From Calycina herbarum (taxonomy: Eukaryota > Ascomycota > Leotiomycetes > Helotiales > Pezizellaceae), in the NCBI GenBank assembly GCA_001414485.1, contig LLEY01000016.1:62001-126000 (forward strand): a stretch of 64,000 bases of DNA, in the 5' to 3' direction. The notes beneath the pieces were generated by a model, which made no database searches, was not told the origin of the DNA, and saw only the letters and a list, made by a program, of their open reading frames with translations. Of this stretch, positions 19,592 through 33,450 are shown in pieces. The position numbers and the translations under genes were made by a program. The stretch's first letter is position 1. Each line of letters opens with the position of its first letter.

Positions 19592-21682
19592 TCAATCTAC
19601 CCTCTCAAAGCCCCCCCGTCCCTTGAATCTCAAGCGCATTTTCCTAACTTTCTTATCCAAAGGCTGTATAACCGTCATCTCGTTCCCTAAAATTTTGCTC
19701 TACCACCCTTCGAGATCAGTGATGTGTCCTAGCTATAAAGTATGATCAAGGAAGATGAAGGCGAAACATTACGTACCTCGGGATTCTGTGTTGTTGCGAC
19801 AAAAGTCGAGAAGTTGGTATCATACCCAACGCCATTGGAATAGAAGGGCAAACCACCAAAAGCAACGCATACCGTGGAGGCGAATAAAAGACATCCGTAT
19901 ATAATCAAGAGATTCCTGGGTTCGTATGTATAGATCATATCTGCGGTTGTCGTGTTGGCTGTAATCTTTATGGTGTTGCTATCAAGAGTTAGCATGATTG
20001 GAAATATCGGGGAACTTGAAATGTGAATTTACCATAAAGAAGCTTCGCCGAGCATACTAAGAGTGGAGTTAAGCGCAAAGTCCTCGATATCCTTGACCAA
20101 AGAGATGTTCCGAACTAAATTTGAGGGGCTTATATGTCTATTGATTCCTGACCAGTCCGTGATTTTTTTGTTCATGTAGTAAATTTGAGCTGACGTGGCT
20201 AAATATGTATCCAATAGATTCATGTTGTCTATAGTTTGTGTAGTTGGTGGTTTCGAATCAGTATTGTTGAGCCACGAAAGTGACCCTAGAAGGTAAGAAC
20301 CGATCTCCATGAAGTAACTCATGTAAAGGTAATATGAGAGCGTTTCATCATGCCACCTGATATCGTTGACCCACTTGTTCTCAATAACCGTAATGCTAGA
20401 AACGTGGTTGGTAAAGTTGACATTTGCGGCGAGCGAGGCATTGTACAGTTGACATTGGATGAAAGCCATGTGGTTTGGTCCAGTATCGTTAGTCTCAGTC
20501 GCAGCACTTGGAAGTGCAATCCATATCTGTCCAAGTAGAGTCCATGGTTTGGCGAGGTAGAGGGTTTGGGAGGAATCCCACCAGGGGACCACGCCCATGA
20601 ACGAATCATTAAGCAGCATAGCTCCAAAATAGGCAATGTCGCCCTCAGAGCCAGGTAGTTCCCAGTGAAAAGTTTGGTTATCAATATCAACACCACCACC
20701 ACCAGGATTTATGTGTGCTTTGACGTATTCATCTTCCAACATTGCGACAAGTCGAGATTGTATAGTTGTATTGGCTGGAGCGCATTTCAGTAGAGGGGCG
20801 TAGAATTGAAGATCATAAGATATGTTTGTTGGTCGAGAAATTGGTGGTTGTAATTGTGCTTGCTGGCCAGACATAGCTACGGCTCCGATGACCCTTTGAA
20901 CTTGCGATGATGGACCGATGGGAGGGACACTAACGTTGTTGGTTTCCCATCTCAAGAAGTTGCCGAGAAGATTTGGATTTGAAGTCCCGATGCTAAATAC
21001 ATCTACGGTGGAAGTTTCATCGTAGTGCCAATGAGTGACCGAAAGCGATGATGGCGCGAAGACTGTTGTCAAAGGTAATACCCTAGTAGTTGCAGGTTAG
21101 GATAATAGACTTAAAGAGTTGTATAGGGGGCAACTCACCAGAGAATTAATGCTAGAATAGCACAAGTAGGGACTTGTGACAGCAGTTCCCAATTCAAGAA
21201 AGAAAGTATGTTGCTCTGAATACTGAACGAATCGTTTATCGTTTCGAGGGAAATTGAGTTCTTCTGAAGGGATCTCCACAAATATTGGGTATATGCAATT
21301 CCAACAGCGACGTTCAAAAGCGTGCTCACGATGATAGCCAGGTCATTTCCGATTCTGAGACGAGAGGTTAGTCAAAATTAAAAGATGTGAAATGGGGACT
21401 CGACCTCGAAGACGCCTGCTGCTCTAAGCTTTGTTGGCCATGGAGCGTGCCAAAAAAGAGGTGATGCACAACTGCAAAGAAATGTGCGGCAAGCAAGGTT
21501 GAAACCATCAACGTAGGACATAGCCAGTAGAGCTGGCGACTACCTTCTGTGTAATTGTTTCCGGTTTTAGAGCTAGGACTACCGGTAGGATCCTTCTTTT
21601 CTGATGGTTTCTCCTCTTCTCGGACATGGTCATTGTCTTGGAAAGGTGAGGTAACCAACGATGAAGGCATCGGGTCGTGCAT
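19592..21682 (-). CDS. fungal multi-pass membrane protein with large glycosylated domain
   Basis: I assemble five exons on the minus strand: 21682-21405, 21354-21139, 21082-20033, 19978-19777 and 19699-19592. All have GT-AG borders and CTAAC/CTGAT branch sites, and together give 617 codons plus stop in one frame. The product has a polar N-terminal tail, a TM helix (LMVSTLLAAHFFAVV), then RIGNDLAIIVSTLLNVAVGI, which matches the conserved R-x-GND-x-A block of a large uncharacterised ascomycete membrane family. Another TM follows (PTCAILALILWVLPL), then a long domain with many N-x-S/T sites, a C-terminal TM (LLIIYGCLLFASTVCVAFGG), and a basic cytosolic tail (DKKVRKMRLRFKGRG). Function unknown. 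It ends only about 90 bp from the RIP-degraded block, yet the reading frame is intact. The last intron acceptor (GGTGGTAG) is the least certain border. Confidence 0.8.
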
Positions 21683-23575
21683 ATCGTCTGTATCGAAGGA
21701 GTCTAGGTCAGAACTATGGTCCAGCCTCGCAAAAATAGGAAGAGACTTTCAAAGCTTCCTGCTGTTGTGGATGTCCGTACATGTGGAAAGTAGAAGGCGG
21801 AAAAGACGGTTGGCAAATAAATATGGGAGAAGCAGTGGAGCCAATGTTGAGAGGGAAGGAGCGAACGAGTCGTAGTTGCTCCTCGCAGTTTCTATGTAAG
21901 AAAAGTGGGCTTTGCTCTCCGGCACCTACTTTAATCTTGATTATACGCAATAGTCTAGAATATATGAAAGTATTGTTTGAGAAGGCCTAGGAAAATAAAA
22001 TTCTTGATTCTCCTAAATCGTCTTGGATCTGAATCGTCTCTTACAACTTTACTTGGATCGGCACCGGGGATAATGTCTAAACCTCTTGCTCTACGAAAAT
22101 GATTCGACTAGCAAAAAGAACCTTTTCCCCAGAAAGGATATTCAGAAACAAGTACTCGAAACGCGGCAGCCCATAGGTAGAATTGATGAAGGTGAAGAAG
22201 AAGAGGAGGAAAGAGTAACTTACTATAGCCAATCTTGGCAGAAATCAAAGGGCAATGACTGAGTCGGTCTCTTATTATACACCGTGGGATAAACTCGACG
22301 TAAAGAGTACTCCAGGCAAAAAAAATATCTTGAAACTCGGCAGCCCAGAGAATAGGGAGGAGCTTACTTGGGTTATTTAACATGTCGAGGGGCGGATGCC
22401 CCTTATCCTCGAGATGCGATAGATGGGCGCGGTTCAGGTAGCCCAGCCAAATTCTCGAAAGTCTTCATTTCGTGTCGATAGATAGGCGACGGCCAGGTTT
22501 GACCGGCCAGATTTTTGGTTGTCCGGGTCCTCCGCTTGCAATTCGAGCTGAACCTGGAAACTACTCAGTAGGGTTCTGCAATTTTCTCCGCCTATTCGAA
22601 CCTGGAAGGGTTTGCATACGAAGTCAATTGCCTTCGATGCATTTCCCTGGGGGACCTGGGGATCGTGACGGACCAAAGGCTGGAAAGGAGTTTGAACAAC
22701 ACCAGTCAGTCTCTCTTTTCGCACGTTAGCAGTATTCGAAGAAAGATTTCAAACACCAAACCATTGGGCCACCGAGTCTCCACGTTGCGGGAGAAGAATT
22801 GATTATTTGAGGCAATGACTTGATGTTGAGAGGGAAAGAGCTGCTACCCTGATGAACGGGAACTCTGGGGAAGTGACCCACGCGGGTCCCGTTGAAATCC
22901 CGATTGGGAGGACCTTCATGTTGGCAAGACAGGAAGGCACGAGAGGCTTGATGATTTGTCTTCTGGGTTTTGGTTGACAGTGTTGTTCATGGCGTGGGAA
23001 TGACAGCGCGTTGGTTCAACCTAGGTATGGGTGGGCACCCAGTCAGTCAAGCAAGAGTTACCGCCGTTGCTCAGCCTACCGCCTTGTCCTTCCAGGAGAA
23101 ATGCGAATATTGTTCGAGAGTATTTGGAAAAATTAGAAGATTGAATTTCTGATTCTTTCAACCCTTCTCAAAGAATAAATTTGCTTATTCTAACTGCTTC
23201 GCACAATCATTAGTAAAGTAGGTACACATAGAGTGCTAACAGAGGCTTACCTAGAGACCGAATGTACCAGCTGCTTGGTTTAAAATTTATCTAAAATAAT
23301 TTTCGATCACTTCGACTGGGGGTTTATTGGGTTGAGCCAAAGAGTGTTGAAGAAAATGTAGAAAGACGAAATGAAGAGAAGAGAGATTTTCCAAAGGGAA
23401 AAACCCTTCTTACCCAAAACTTTAGATATATAAAACCAACACCAAAAGTTTAAAAACCATGAGAATGGAGCCCAGTGAAAAAGGACACGCAGGAATTAAA
23501 GAAGATGGTAATAAGCGAGACCTCGACAGAAAAATTCTTGCATATTAATCTAGGAGATTATCCATTGACCAACCC
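21683..23575. other. intergenic, decayed repeat near 23110-23290
   Basis: No supported gene. The stretch CTCAAAGAATAAATTTGCTT to CTGCTTCGCACAA at about 23166-23208 aligns with the right arm and flank of the inverted repeat at 3604-3660, so it is probably a decayed copy of that element. Two short similar motifs (GAAAC-x-CGGCAGCCCA) occur at about 22160 and 22335. Confidence 0.45.
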
Positions 23576-26290
<2,715 letters not shown>

Positions 26291-26817
26291 TCACTCTCTC
26301 CTCGCCATCCTTCCCTTAACCCTATAACTCCCCGCACTCGTCGTGGGTGCCGAATAAGCAGACGGAGTAACCGTAACAGTAACAGGTGGTGGATTTGTAT
26401 AGGTAGGTGGCGGGGTAGGAGTCGGATACGAACTCGGCGGACAACTCGCAGAAGATGGGAGTGGAGGAGTGCCCGGAATTACGACCTGACTGCACAAATT
26501 GTTTCCGAAGTCGACTGCTGTCTGTTGGTCTGTGGCATTACAGGTCTGGAAAATACAGCAGCTGATTGAGGCAATGAAGGTTGTATTTGTGCATACGCAG
26601 GCTACGTCGCGGGTGTTGCAGTTGGCGAAGGTGTCGAATGTGGAATCGAAGAATGGAAGGGCGCAGACTTGCTGGTAGGGCGTTAGCTAGAGAGGAGAGG
26701 GTTTGGAAGAATATATTTTGGAGAGCTTACTGCACAGGGTGGTAGGTCTGGAGGGAGGTCTTGAGCAAAGACGAGAGCTGCGAAAGCTAGGAGGATGGAG
26801 GGTGTAGAGAGCTTCAT
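26291..26817 (-). CDS. secreted CFEM-domain protein
   Basis: Two exons, 26817-26731 and 26671-26291, joined in phase 0 across a 59-bp intron with a CTAAC branch site; 155 aa. Signal peptide MKLSTPSILLAFAALVFAQ, then a CFEM domain (about residues 20-90). The eight domain cysteines fall at LPPCA, QVCAL, FANCNT, DVACVCT, ISCC, FQTCN and NNLCS; the doublet in ISCC makes nine in all, one more than the canonical eight. The C-terminus is Pro/Thr/Ser-rich (PTPTPPPTYTNPPPVTVTV) and ends RMARRE. CFEM proteins are fungal extracellular or wall proteins, some binding haem and some acting at the host interface. The usual hydrophobic GPI-addition tail is absent, so the protein may be free, or a further 3' exon may be missing from my model. 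The upstream in-frame ATG at 26898 is not needed. Confidence 0.9.
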
Positions 26818-27937
26818 TGTGGCAAAGAAGTCTTTGGATAGTTGAAGTGGGAGTTGTGATTGAATAGTAAGATAATTTAAGAGGAATGAGGGGTTCAATT
26901 GAGTTGTTTGTGATGACTCCGTATGCTCAATTCACTGATGATTGAAAAGCGAAATCCAACATACCAGCGAATAGAACTAACTTATAAGCCAGCCCACGAC
27001 AGACCAACCTCTTCTTTTCCAGTCACACAGAATCCCAATATTGATTTAACCAGCCCGTCTGACTGCGTTCTTGAGGATAAACAACCGAGGCTGGGGAACG
27101 ATCGGCGTACAATATGCAAGGCTACGTACTGAGACCCTGTTGTCTCTACCAAAATAGGTAGTTGTGTTGACAATGCCGATTCCGAGAGCGAAGAACGAAT
27201 AGAAAAGAGGCAAAAATGACAATTGGGAACTCAGAGTACACGAAAACGTCCCCGGGAAAGGATCCCGAGAAGGAAGAAACGAACGCAGATGGGATGGAAT
27301 ATTGAGATAGTAACACAGAACATAACGGCTAGCTGCAGAAAGCAGAGCTAAATTGAGAAACAACGTTGTAGAAAATGACACCAGAGCACATATGTCCCCG
27401 TTGGGAAAGGAAGAGTATGCATCCCGTCGGCTCAATTGAAAAATCCAAGGGATATCCAATTGAAGAAGCTGATCAAAATGACACAGCTGGATCAGTTGAC
27501 TGATAGAAATTTCTCAACCTGAATCCTGATTGATTTTGTCCCGGCGTGCTCTTGGCTCGGAAGTTCGACAATGGTGGATACGAAGAAAAGACAATCTCGC
27601 TCGATATCGGAACTACTCAGGGTTGAGAAGGAAGAAAGAGGTTCTGGAGCTAGCACAACCCATTCGCTTCGTAGGCTTGTGTCTTGGGGTAACCAGTCAC
27701 CGTAAGCAACATAGAAAAGGGAATTGTCAAAAGAGTCAGGTTTCTTGTAATCTCTGATCAATTGCTAAAATATGGCAAAAGTCATGTTTGAGAATAGCTG
27801 CCCTTGCTTTATACCTTTTCTAAACCTCTTTTAGGCCTAGTTACTTCTCAGCCTTATCAAGCTCACCCCTGAAACAAGCTCCCGTCGCGTCTCCCAACTA
27901 CAAGTCCCCAGCAATCTAGGTACACTCCATACTATAC
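26818..27937. other. intergenic, no gene recognised
   Basis: Upstream of both the CFEM gene (minus) and the resolvase gene (plus), so it holds two divergent promoters. Frames near 27046-27761 on both strands lack features and a convincing start. Confidence 0.5.
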
Positions 27938-29068
27938 ATGACAATCCAAGTCCCCCTCTCTTTCAGCCTCGCCCAGCTCAAACAAGTAGCCTTCAAATGC
28001 GGCGTCCAAAGCTCCGGAACCAAAGCCCTCATCGCAGCCCGAATTAACGATGAGCTCCTCAAAACCGCCGAGATCAAAGCCTCTGGCACCCGCGCCAAGC
28101 TGAAAGGAGCGCCCATCCGCGTCCTCAGCATCGATATGGGGATCCGAAATCTAGCATATTGCGTCCTGGAGGTCCCACGGCGGAGGAGGAAGATCAAGAT
28201 AGCGAAGCCGAGTGCGGAGATGTTTCCGATTGTGAGGGAGTGGCATCGCCTTGCTGTTTCCACGCCACCAGTCGAGGCCGAAGAATCTTTGAAGGATGAC
28301 GAGATGCCCGAGACTGCGGAGAGGATATTGAGTAAAGAGGCGGAGAAGGAATCGTTTACTCCTGCTACGATGTCACTTACGGCGTATAAACTTCTACGAA
28401 ACCGACTTCTCCTCTTGGATCCGAAATACATTCTCATTGAACGTCAACGCTTCCGTAGTATGGGTGCTGGTAATGTCCTTGAGTGGACTTTGCGGGTCAA
28501 TATGTTGGAGGCAATTTTACACGCTGTGCTATGTACTCTGAAAGAGGAGGGCATATTCAAGGGAGAGGTTATTGCTATTTCTCCGGGCCAGGCCAGCAAT
28601 TACTGGCTGAACGGGGATGGATGGGATAAATCACCTGAGCCATCTGGGAAAGAAAGAAAAACGCAGAGTGTGAAACTCAAGAACAAAGGTCACAAGATTG
28701 ATTTGGTCAAACAATGGCTGGAAAACGAAGAGCGGGTTACTTTGGGAAGTAAACAGACAAAGTTGGTTGCGAAAGCTTATTTGGCAAAATGGAATCGAGC
28801 TCCAGGGGGTGGGCCAGCTGTAGAACTTGAGGCAGGGGAAAAGATGGGCAAGTTGGATGACCTGGCAGATTGCTTTCTACAGGGCATGGCTTGGATAGCA
28901 TGGGAGAGGAACAAGAGAACTGCATTGGTACACGGCGTAGAAGCGCTGTTAGATGATGAGTCTGCAGTGAAAAAAGAGTTAGCTGAGCCACCTCCGCCAA
29001 TTCTGGTTAGAGGTAAGCCAGAAAAGTCAGTTATCCGTCTAAAACCTGCCAGGATACCCGTAACTTAA
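27938..29068 (+). CDS. mitochondrial Holliday-junction resolvase (Ydc2/Cce1 family)
   Basis: Intronless, 376 aa. The N-terminus carries a SAP-like helix-extended-helix motif (SLAQLKQVAFKCGVQSSGTK) that binds DNA in this family. The catalytic RNase H-like fold follows, with acidic metal ligands visible in RVLSIDMGIRNLAYCVLE, in ILIERQRFRSMG and in GKLDDLADCFLQGMAW. Yeast Cce1 and fission yeast Ydc2 cut four-way junctions in mitochondrial DNA, which resolves recombination intermediates and supports mtDNA segregation. An acidic/polar insertion after the first motif (about residues 105-145) is typical of fungal orthologues. A mitochondrial presequence is not obvious. It is convergent with the SKI8-like gene, 250 bp apart. 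Confidence 0.93.
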   Translation: MTIQVPLSFSLAQLKQVAFKCGVQSSGTKALIAARINDELLKTAEIKASGTRAKLKGAPIRVLSIDMGIRNLAYCVLEVPRRRRKIKIAKPSAEMFPIVREWHRLAVSTPPVEAEESLKDDEMPETAERILSKEAEKESFTPATMSLTAYKLLRNRLLLLDPKYILIERQRFRSMGAGNVLEWTLRVNMLEAILHAVLCTLKEEGIFKGEVIAISPGQASNYWLNGDGWDKSPEPSGKERKTQSVKLKNKGHKIDLVKQWLENEERVTLGSKQTKLVAKAYLAKWNRAPGGGPAVELEAGEKMGKLDDLADCFLQGMAWIAWERNKRTALVHGVEALLDDESAVKKELAEPPPPILVRGKPEKSVIRLKPARIPVT

Positions 29069-29317
29069 ATTTATAAAAAAAACTACAAAAATACACAATT
29101 TCATGGTAAAGCTCTATTTGTATTGCTTGTGTTTATGTAGTCCGGATGTTGAGCAATCGCGAGCTTCATCAAGCGACACAAGAGTGTTATTGCTCCAGGA
29201 AGAGAAGCTGGTACTGTTGCTTCGATTTCTCCCGACTCGATGTAGCTATGTTCTCTGCCAGTATATGATTGAATTGTCTTCATATCAATCCGTAACTTCT
29301 TTTCACATATCCACCTT

Positions 29318-30410
29318 TCAACCTCCTGTTGCCTCTCTATAGAAAGAGATACTCCGATTTGCACCAGCCGTAGCAAATGCTTCGCTTCTTCCGACAACCT
29401 TTGGCAACCACTTCACACACCACAAGGTCTTGTCGGTCTCACTGTGAGTCGCCACACACGCTCTTCGGTCGATGGACCAGACTTTGACTTTTCCGTCGAA
29501 CGATCCACTCAGAAGATACTCTCCGGTATCACTCCAATCCACAGAGAATATCCAAGCTGAATGTCCGGTAAGGTTTGCCACCTGCTCTCCATGTTGAACA
29601 TCGTACAGGGCAATAACTCTTGCATCTCCAGCAGCTGCCAGCCGAGTACCAGCTGGCGAAAACGAGACTGTCCGTACTGGCTTGACAAGACCTTGAAATA
29701 TGTTAGCAATATCCCACAGCAAGTAAAGGACTATTGGAACCCACCAGGCAAAGAGTACACCATCCTCGTCGTATCATTATTAAACAAATAAATGCCTCCA
29801 TTCTCATGCCCACTAGCCGTAAACTTCCCATCCCGACTCATATCAATACACATCCCAAAACTCCCCTTGGTCTCATACTCCCTAATCTTCTTCCGTCCCT
29901 CGACTAAATCCCAGACATTGATGCGTCCATCATACGTCGTACCCGCCAGGAAATGTCCATCCTCACTAAGAGCAATCGCCCAGATCTCCCCCGCCTTATT
30001 CCCATCCACAATCTTGCCCTCCTCGACCCATTCTTCCGTTTCCGAGATACTCCATATCTTGACTTCGCCACCGAAACCCGCGCTCGCGGCGATGCGTCCG
30101 TTGCGGGAGGTTACGATGTGGTGGCAGCCGAGTTTGTGGGCTCCCTTGAGGGTTTGCGCGAGGGGGATATCGGGGGAGGTTGTGGAATGGATTTTTATCG
30201 AGGAGGCTCCTGAGGCGGAGAGGATTTGGGTTCCTGTTGTTGCGATCGAGTAGATATCGGTGAGGTGGGCTATGCAATCTTCGTTAGTTGAAGTCTTGGA
30301 GGGGTAGCTCCAGCAGCTTACCATCGTCGACCGTATGCGTCGTTAGATATTGTTTGGACTACGGAGAAATTTAGATTCAGGCCTTGACAGGCGGGGGGTC
30401 TTTATACCAT
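29318..30410 (-). CDS. SKI8: SKI8/REC14-like WD40 protein
   Basis: I assemble four exons: 30410-30408 (the ATG alone), 30358-30322, 30278-29745 and 29691-29318; 948 nt, 315 aa. The joined start reads MSKQYLTTHTVDD, matching the conserved SKI8 N-terminus, which no single ORF gives. Introns are GTATAAAG...CCGTAG, GTAAGC...CTAACGAAG and GTGGGT...TTTCAAG. WD repeats run through the protein: SASGASSIKIHS, GGEVKIWSIS, DGRINVWDLV, VIALYDVQHG and DGKVKVWSID. The C-terminus ends SISFYREATGG, as in the family. Ski8 is a scaffold of the Ski complex (Ski2-Ski3-Ski8), which feeds mRNA into the cytoplasmic exosome; in meiosis it is also a partner of the Spo11 machinery. Only the extreme 5' microexon is somewhat uncertain. 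Confidence 0.92.
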
Positions 30411-30767
30411 TGTCACCGATTCATTGGAATATCACAGACGTGATATTGGTGTGGAGGGTTGATGTTGTTTGCAATCTTTGGGATTTGGCGGGGTGAAAGG
30501 TTGAAGCGGGTTTTATATGCACAACGGTTTGCACCAAGAACTTCTAAAAGAAACGCTTTTGGCTTTCAAGCATTGTCAAGATTGGCAAAGCAGCAAAATA
30601 GATGATGATTTTACTTTCTGATATACAAGATATACATAACATCGTACATGTTCTAGTGAGTGCAATAGCGATTTGGACGTTCCCTTCCAAACTCCGAATG
30701 CTCTATGCAATACAACTTTGAACTTCTTACACAGTTCCAAAATACCGATTTTCAAGTATCCATCCGT
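30411..30767. other. intergenic, SKI8 promoter side
   Basis: Between the SKI8 start and the bL32m stop, both on the minus strand. No additional gene. Confidence 0.5.
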
Positions 30768-31360
30768 TTAATACTTGACATCCTGATCTTTATCCTTGTC
30801 AAGAGCATCCTGCTTCACTGCCTTTTCCCTCTGCTCTCGGTCCTTGGCCTCGAATATATCCTCCTCTCCCTTTGCAATAAGCTCCGCCTGCTCCTTGATT
30901 TGCTCAGCCGACAGCTGCTTAGTCTGCTTTCCTCTCCAGAAATCCTGAATTTCTACACCAAGTGTCAGTAAAAGGCCGCATAAAATCAAAAATTGAGAAA
31001 CCTACCCTTTACACAGAAGGGGCATAGTAAATGAGCTCTCTTGACGTTTCCGCAGACGGAGCATTTATTCAGCGATGTGACATCCTTCAATCCCTTTCCT
31101 GCCATTTGCCTTGTTCTCTTCTTCATGTGCGAAGTCCTCTTCTTTGGCACTGCCCGTAAAATTGACTCCCATATGCCTTCTAGTAGTCCTGGTACATTGA
31201 GCTGTATGGATGCGGCGAGTGCGATTGAGGGAAGGAGAGGATGTGAAAGTTGCCGTGAGTAGAGAGTGGTATGCCTGAAGGTGTTGGAGGTGGTTGATGC
31301 GGATAATCGTGGGAGGAAGGACGAGAGGATTGACCGGGTCGAGACGTGAGCGGAAGCCAT
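30768..31360 (-). CDS. MRPL32: mitochondrial large-subunit ribosomal protein bL32m
   Basis: Two exons, 31360-31006 and 30952-30768, with a 53-bp intron (GTAGGT...TACTGACACTTGGTGTAG) that splits a Glu codon; 179 aa. A basic, Ser/Thr-rich mitochondrial presequence (first about 70 residues) precedes the bL32 core AVPKKRTSHMKKRTRQMAG. The zinc-ribbon cysteines are in NKCSVCGNVKRAHLLCPFC, and the family tail EIQDFWRGKQ is created by splicing. In yeast the presequence is removed by the m-AAA protease and this licenses ribosome assembly; whether that holds here is inference. The C-terminal about 55 residues are a charged helix. It is divergent from the septin gene, 366 bp apart. Confidence 0.94.
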
Positions 31361-31726
31361 GGTGGATATGGGAGATGGGAGATGGGAGATGGGAGATGAT
31401 TCCGGTGATGGTTGAATTGATTTTATTAAAATCGACTTCCCGTCGTCAACCTCTGAGCTCTAAAAGTGCTCCAGTGCTTCGCGATCCGTTGCCAAACTTT
31501 CAGTGGGTCCAACAGCCAGGGGCTGCATCTCACTAGTCCCAATATAGCCTTAGCGTGGTTAATATCGCGTCCGCAAAAGGGGAAGCAACGAAATTGTGGA
31601 GGAACCCCTTCTGCCTCTGATTTTCGACAATTCATCTCGAGTTGCACCATCCACCCATAATAATAACTTCACCTTTCGAGCTTCAAGGCACCCTCTCTCT
31701 CCCCATCCGACTCTTTTACAAAACTC
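31361..31726. promoter_or_regulatory. shared bidirectional promoter region (MRPL32/CDC10)
   Basis: 366 bp between two divergent housekeeping start codons. Just upstream of MRPL32 lies a four-copy 7-bp tandem repeat (ATGGGAG units, about 31368-31396). The septin side carries a pyrimidine-rich leader (CACCCTCTCTCTCCCC). No individual factor site is claimed. Confidence 0.55.
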
Positions 31727-32879
31727 ATGGCCACCATGGACCGACACGCCCCCCAACAGTCGGTGTACCCTCGCAGCCATGTCGGTTTCGATAGTATCAC
31801 AACCCAGATTGAGCGCAAGCTGTTGAAGCGCGGGTTCCAATTTAACGTCATCTGCGTTGGTAAGTTCTCCAATTTCAGATCCTGCGACTTATCATTGCGC
31901 ATCTCCTAACCTTTTCTGCTTCTAGGACAAACTGGTCTTGGAAAGTCAACACTCATCAACACCATCTTTGCTTCGCACTTGATCGACTCGAAAGGAAGAC
32001 TCGCACCCGATGAGCCAGTACGATCCACCACCGAGATCCAAACCGTTTCGCACGTTATCGAGGAGAATGGAGTTCGTCTACGATTAAACATTGTTGACAC
32101 TCCAGGATATGGTGACCAAGTCAACAACGACAGATGCTGGGACCCAATTGTCAAATACATCAAGGACCAACACTCAGCCTACCTCCGAAAAGAGCTTACC
32201 GCCCAGAGAGAAAGATACATCCAGGACACCAGAATCCACTGCTGCTTGTTCTTCATCCAGCCTTCTGGCCACGCGCTGAAGCCAATTGATATTGTGGTGT
32301 TGAAGAAGCTTTCCGATGTGGTCAACGTCGTACCAGTTATTGCCAAGTCGGATTCGTTGACACTCGAGGAGCGAAGTGCCTTCAAGGAGCGCATAAAGGA
32401 GGAGTTCGCGTTCCACAACCTGAAGATGTTCCCATACGATAACGATGAGTTTGACGAGGAGGAGCGCGCTTTGAACGCCCAAATCAAGGTATGCATATCT
32501 ATATCTTGTAATGTATGCAAATACTAATTCATCCCAGAACATCATTCCATTCGCTGTCGTCGGATCAGAAAAGTCAATTATCGTTGGAGGCAAGCAAGTC
32601 CGTGGACGACAAAACAGATGGGGTGTTATCAACGTCGAGGACGAGAACCACTGCGAATTCGTATACCTCCGAAACTTCCTCACCCGAACCCATCTCCAAG
32701 ACTTGATCGAAACCACTTCTCAAATCCATTACGAGACTTTCCGCGCCAAGCAACTTCTTGCGCTCAAGGAGAGCAGTGCAGCTGGAGGTGGACACAACGC
32801 TGGTAGCCGACCTATCTCTCCAGCAGCCGATCGAGAATTGAGCCGAAACTCTCAAAGAAATACCATGAACGGTTATTAA
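31727..32879 (+). CDS. CDC10: septin, CDC10 class
   Basis: Three exons, 31727-31859, 31926-32488 and 32538-32879; 345 aa. A second in-frame ATG three codons downstream (CACCATGG) is an alternative start. The polybasic segment and P-loop region read ERKLLKRGFQFNVICVGQTG then LGKST, with the first intron splitting the P-loop Gly codon. Other GTPase motifs are NIVDTPGYGD and PVIAKSDSLT. The septin unique element is seen in GVINVEDENHCEFVYLR and RTHLQDLIETT. The C-terminus is short, Ser/Gly-rich and lacks the coiled coil of CDC3/CDC11/CDC12 septins; that and overall similarity place it in the CDC10 (AspD) class. Septins polymerise into rods and rings at septation sites and hyphal tips. Confidence 0.95.
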
Positions 32880-33450
32880 GTGGGGAGTTTTTGGTTATGG
32901 GGTGTGGTGGATGGAGTTGTTTATGACAGCAAGCGGTCATTTGTGTAAAAGCTTCTCACGGGATTTCCTTGAGCAGGCCAAGGAGAGCTTTTAATGGCCG
33001 CCTTCGATACGGGCTTTACTTTGTCTTCTTTGCGCGGATTCTCCATATTTCTTCTTTTGCCTAATTAGCCTTCTCTCATAATATTGAGAATTCATTTCAC
33101 TTTAGTCGTAAAGATTCCGTATGGTCATGATAGGATGTAGAATGAGAGCAATGAGGTTCTTGAAAATAGAGCATTGATAGCTCGAGTCTTTTTAAAATGC
33201 TTTCCTTTTTGTGTATGATCTATGTGAAGTGAGCACTTTTATGTTCCTCTGGTGTATGTCTCCCTAGAGGCAAAACAGGTCTTGGTCTATATGCAAAGCA
33301 AGTCCATCAAATTCTATCAGCTCTAACCTTCCCCATGCTGCGTAGCCAGGCAACTATCCACGATTGATGAATAATATTAACTCTCCATCCTTTCCCCAAC
33401 TCTCCCATGTCAACCCCCAAACTCCTCCCTTCATTCCCTATATCCCCAAC
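32880..33450. other. intergenic between convergent CDC10 and GUK1
   Basis: Holds the two 3' ends. No gene or repeat recognised. Confidence 0.55.

Noticed and set aside
26291..26569. Plus-strand Arg-rich frame over the CFEM gene
   Set aside because: It is antisense to the conserved CFEM exon and is an artefact of its Pro/Thr-rich codons.
29953..30277. Frames on both strands within the SKI8 body
   Set aside because: Shadows of the WD40 reading frame.
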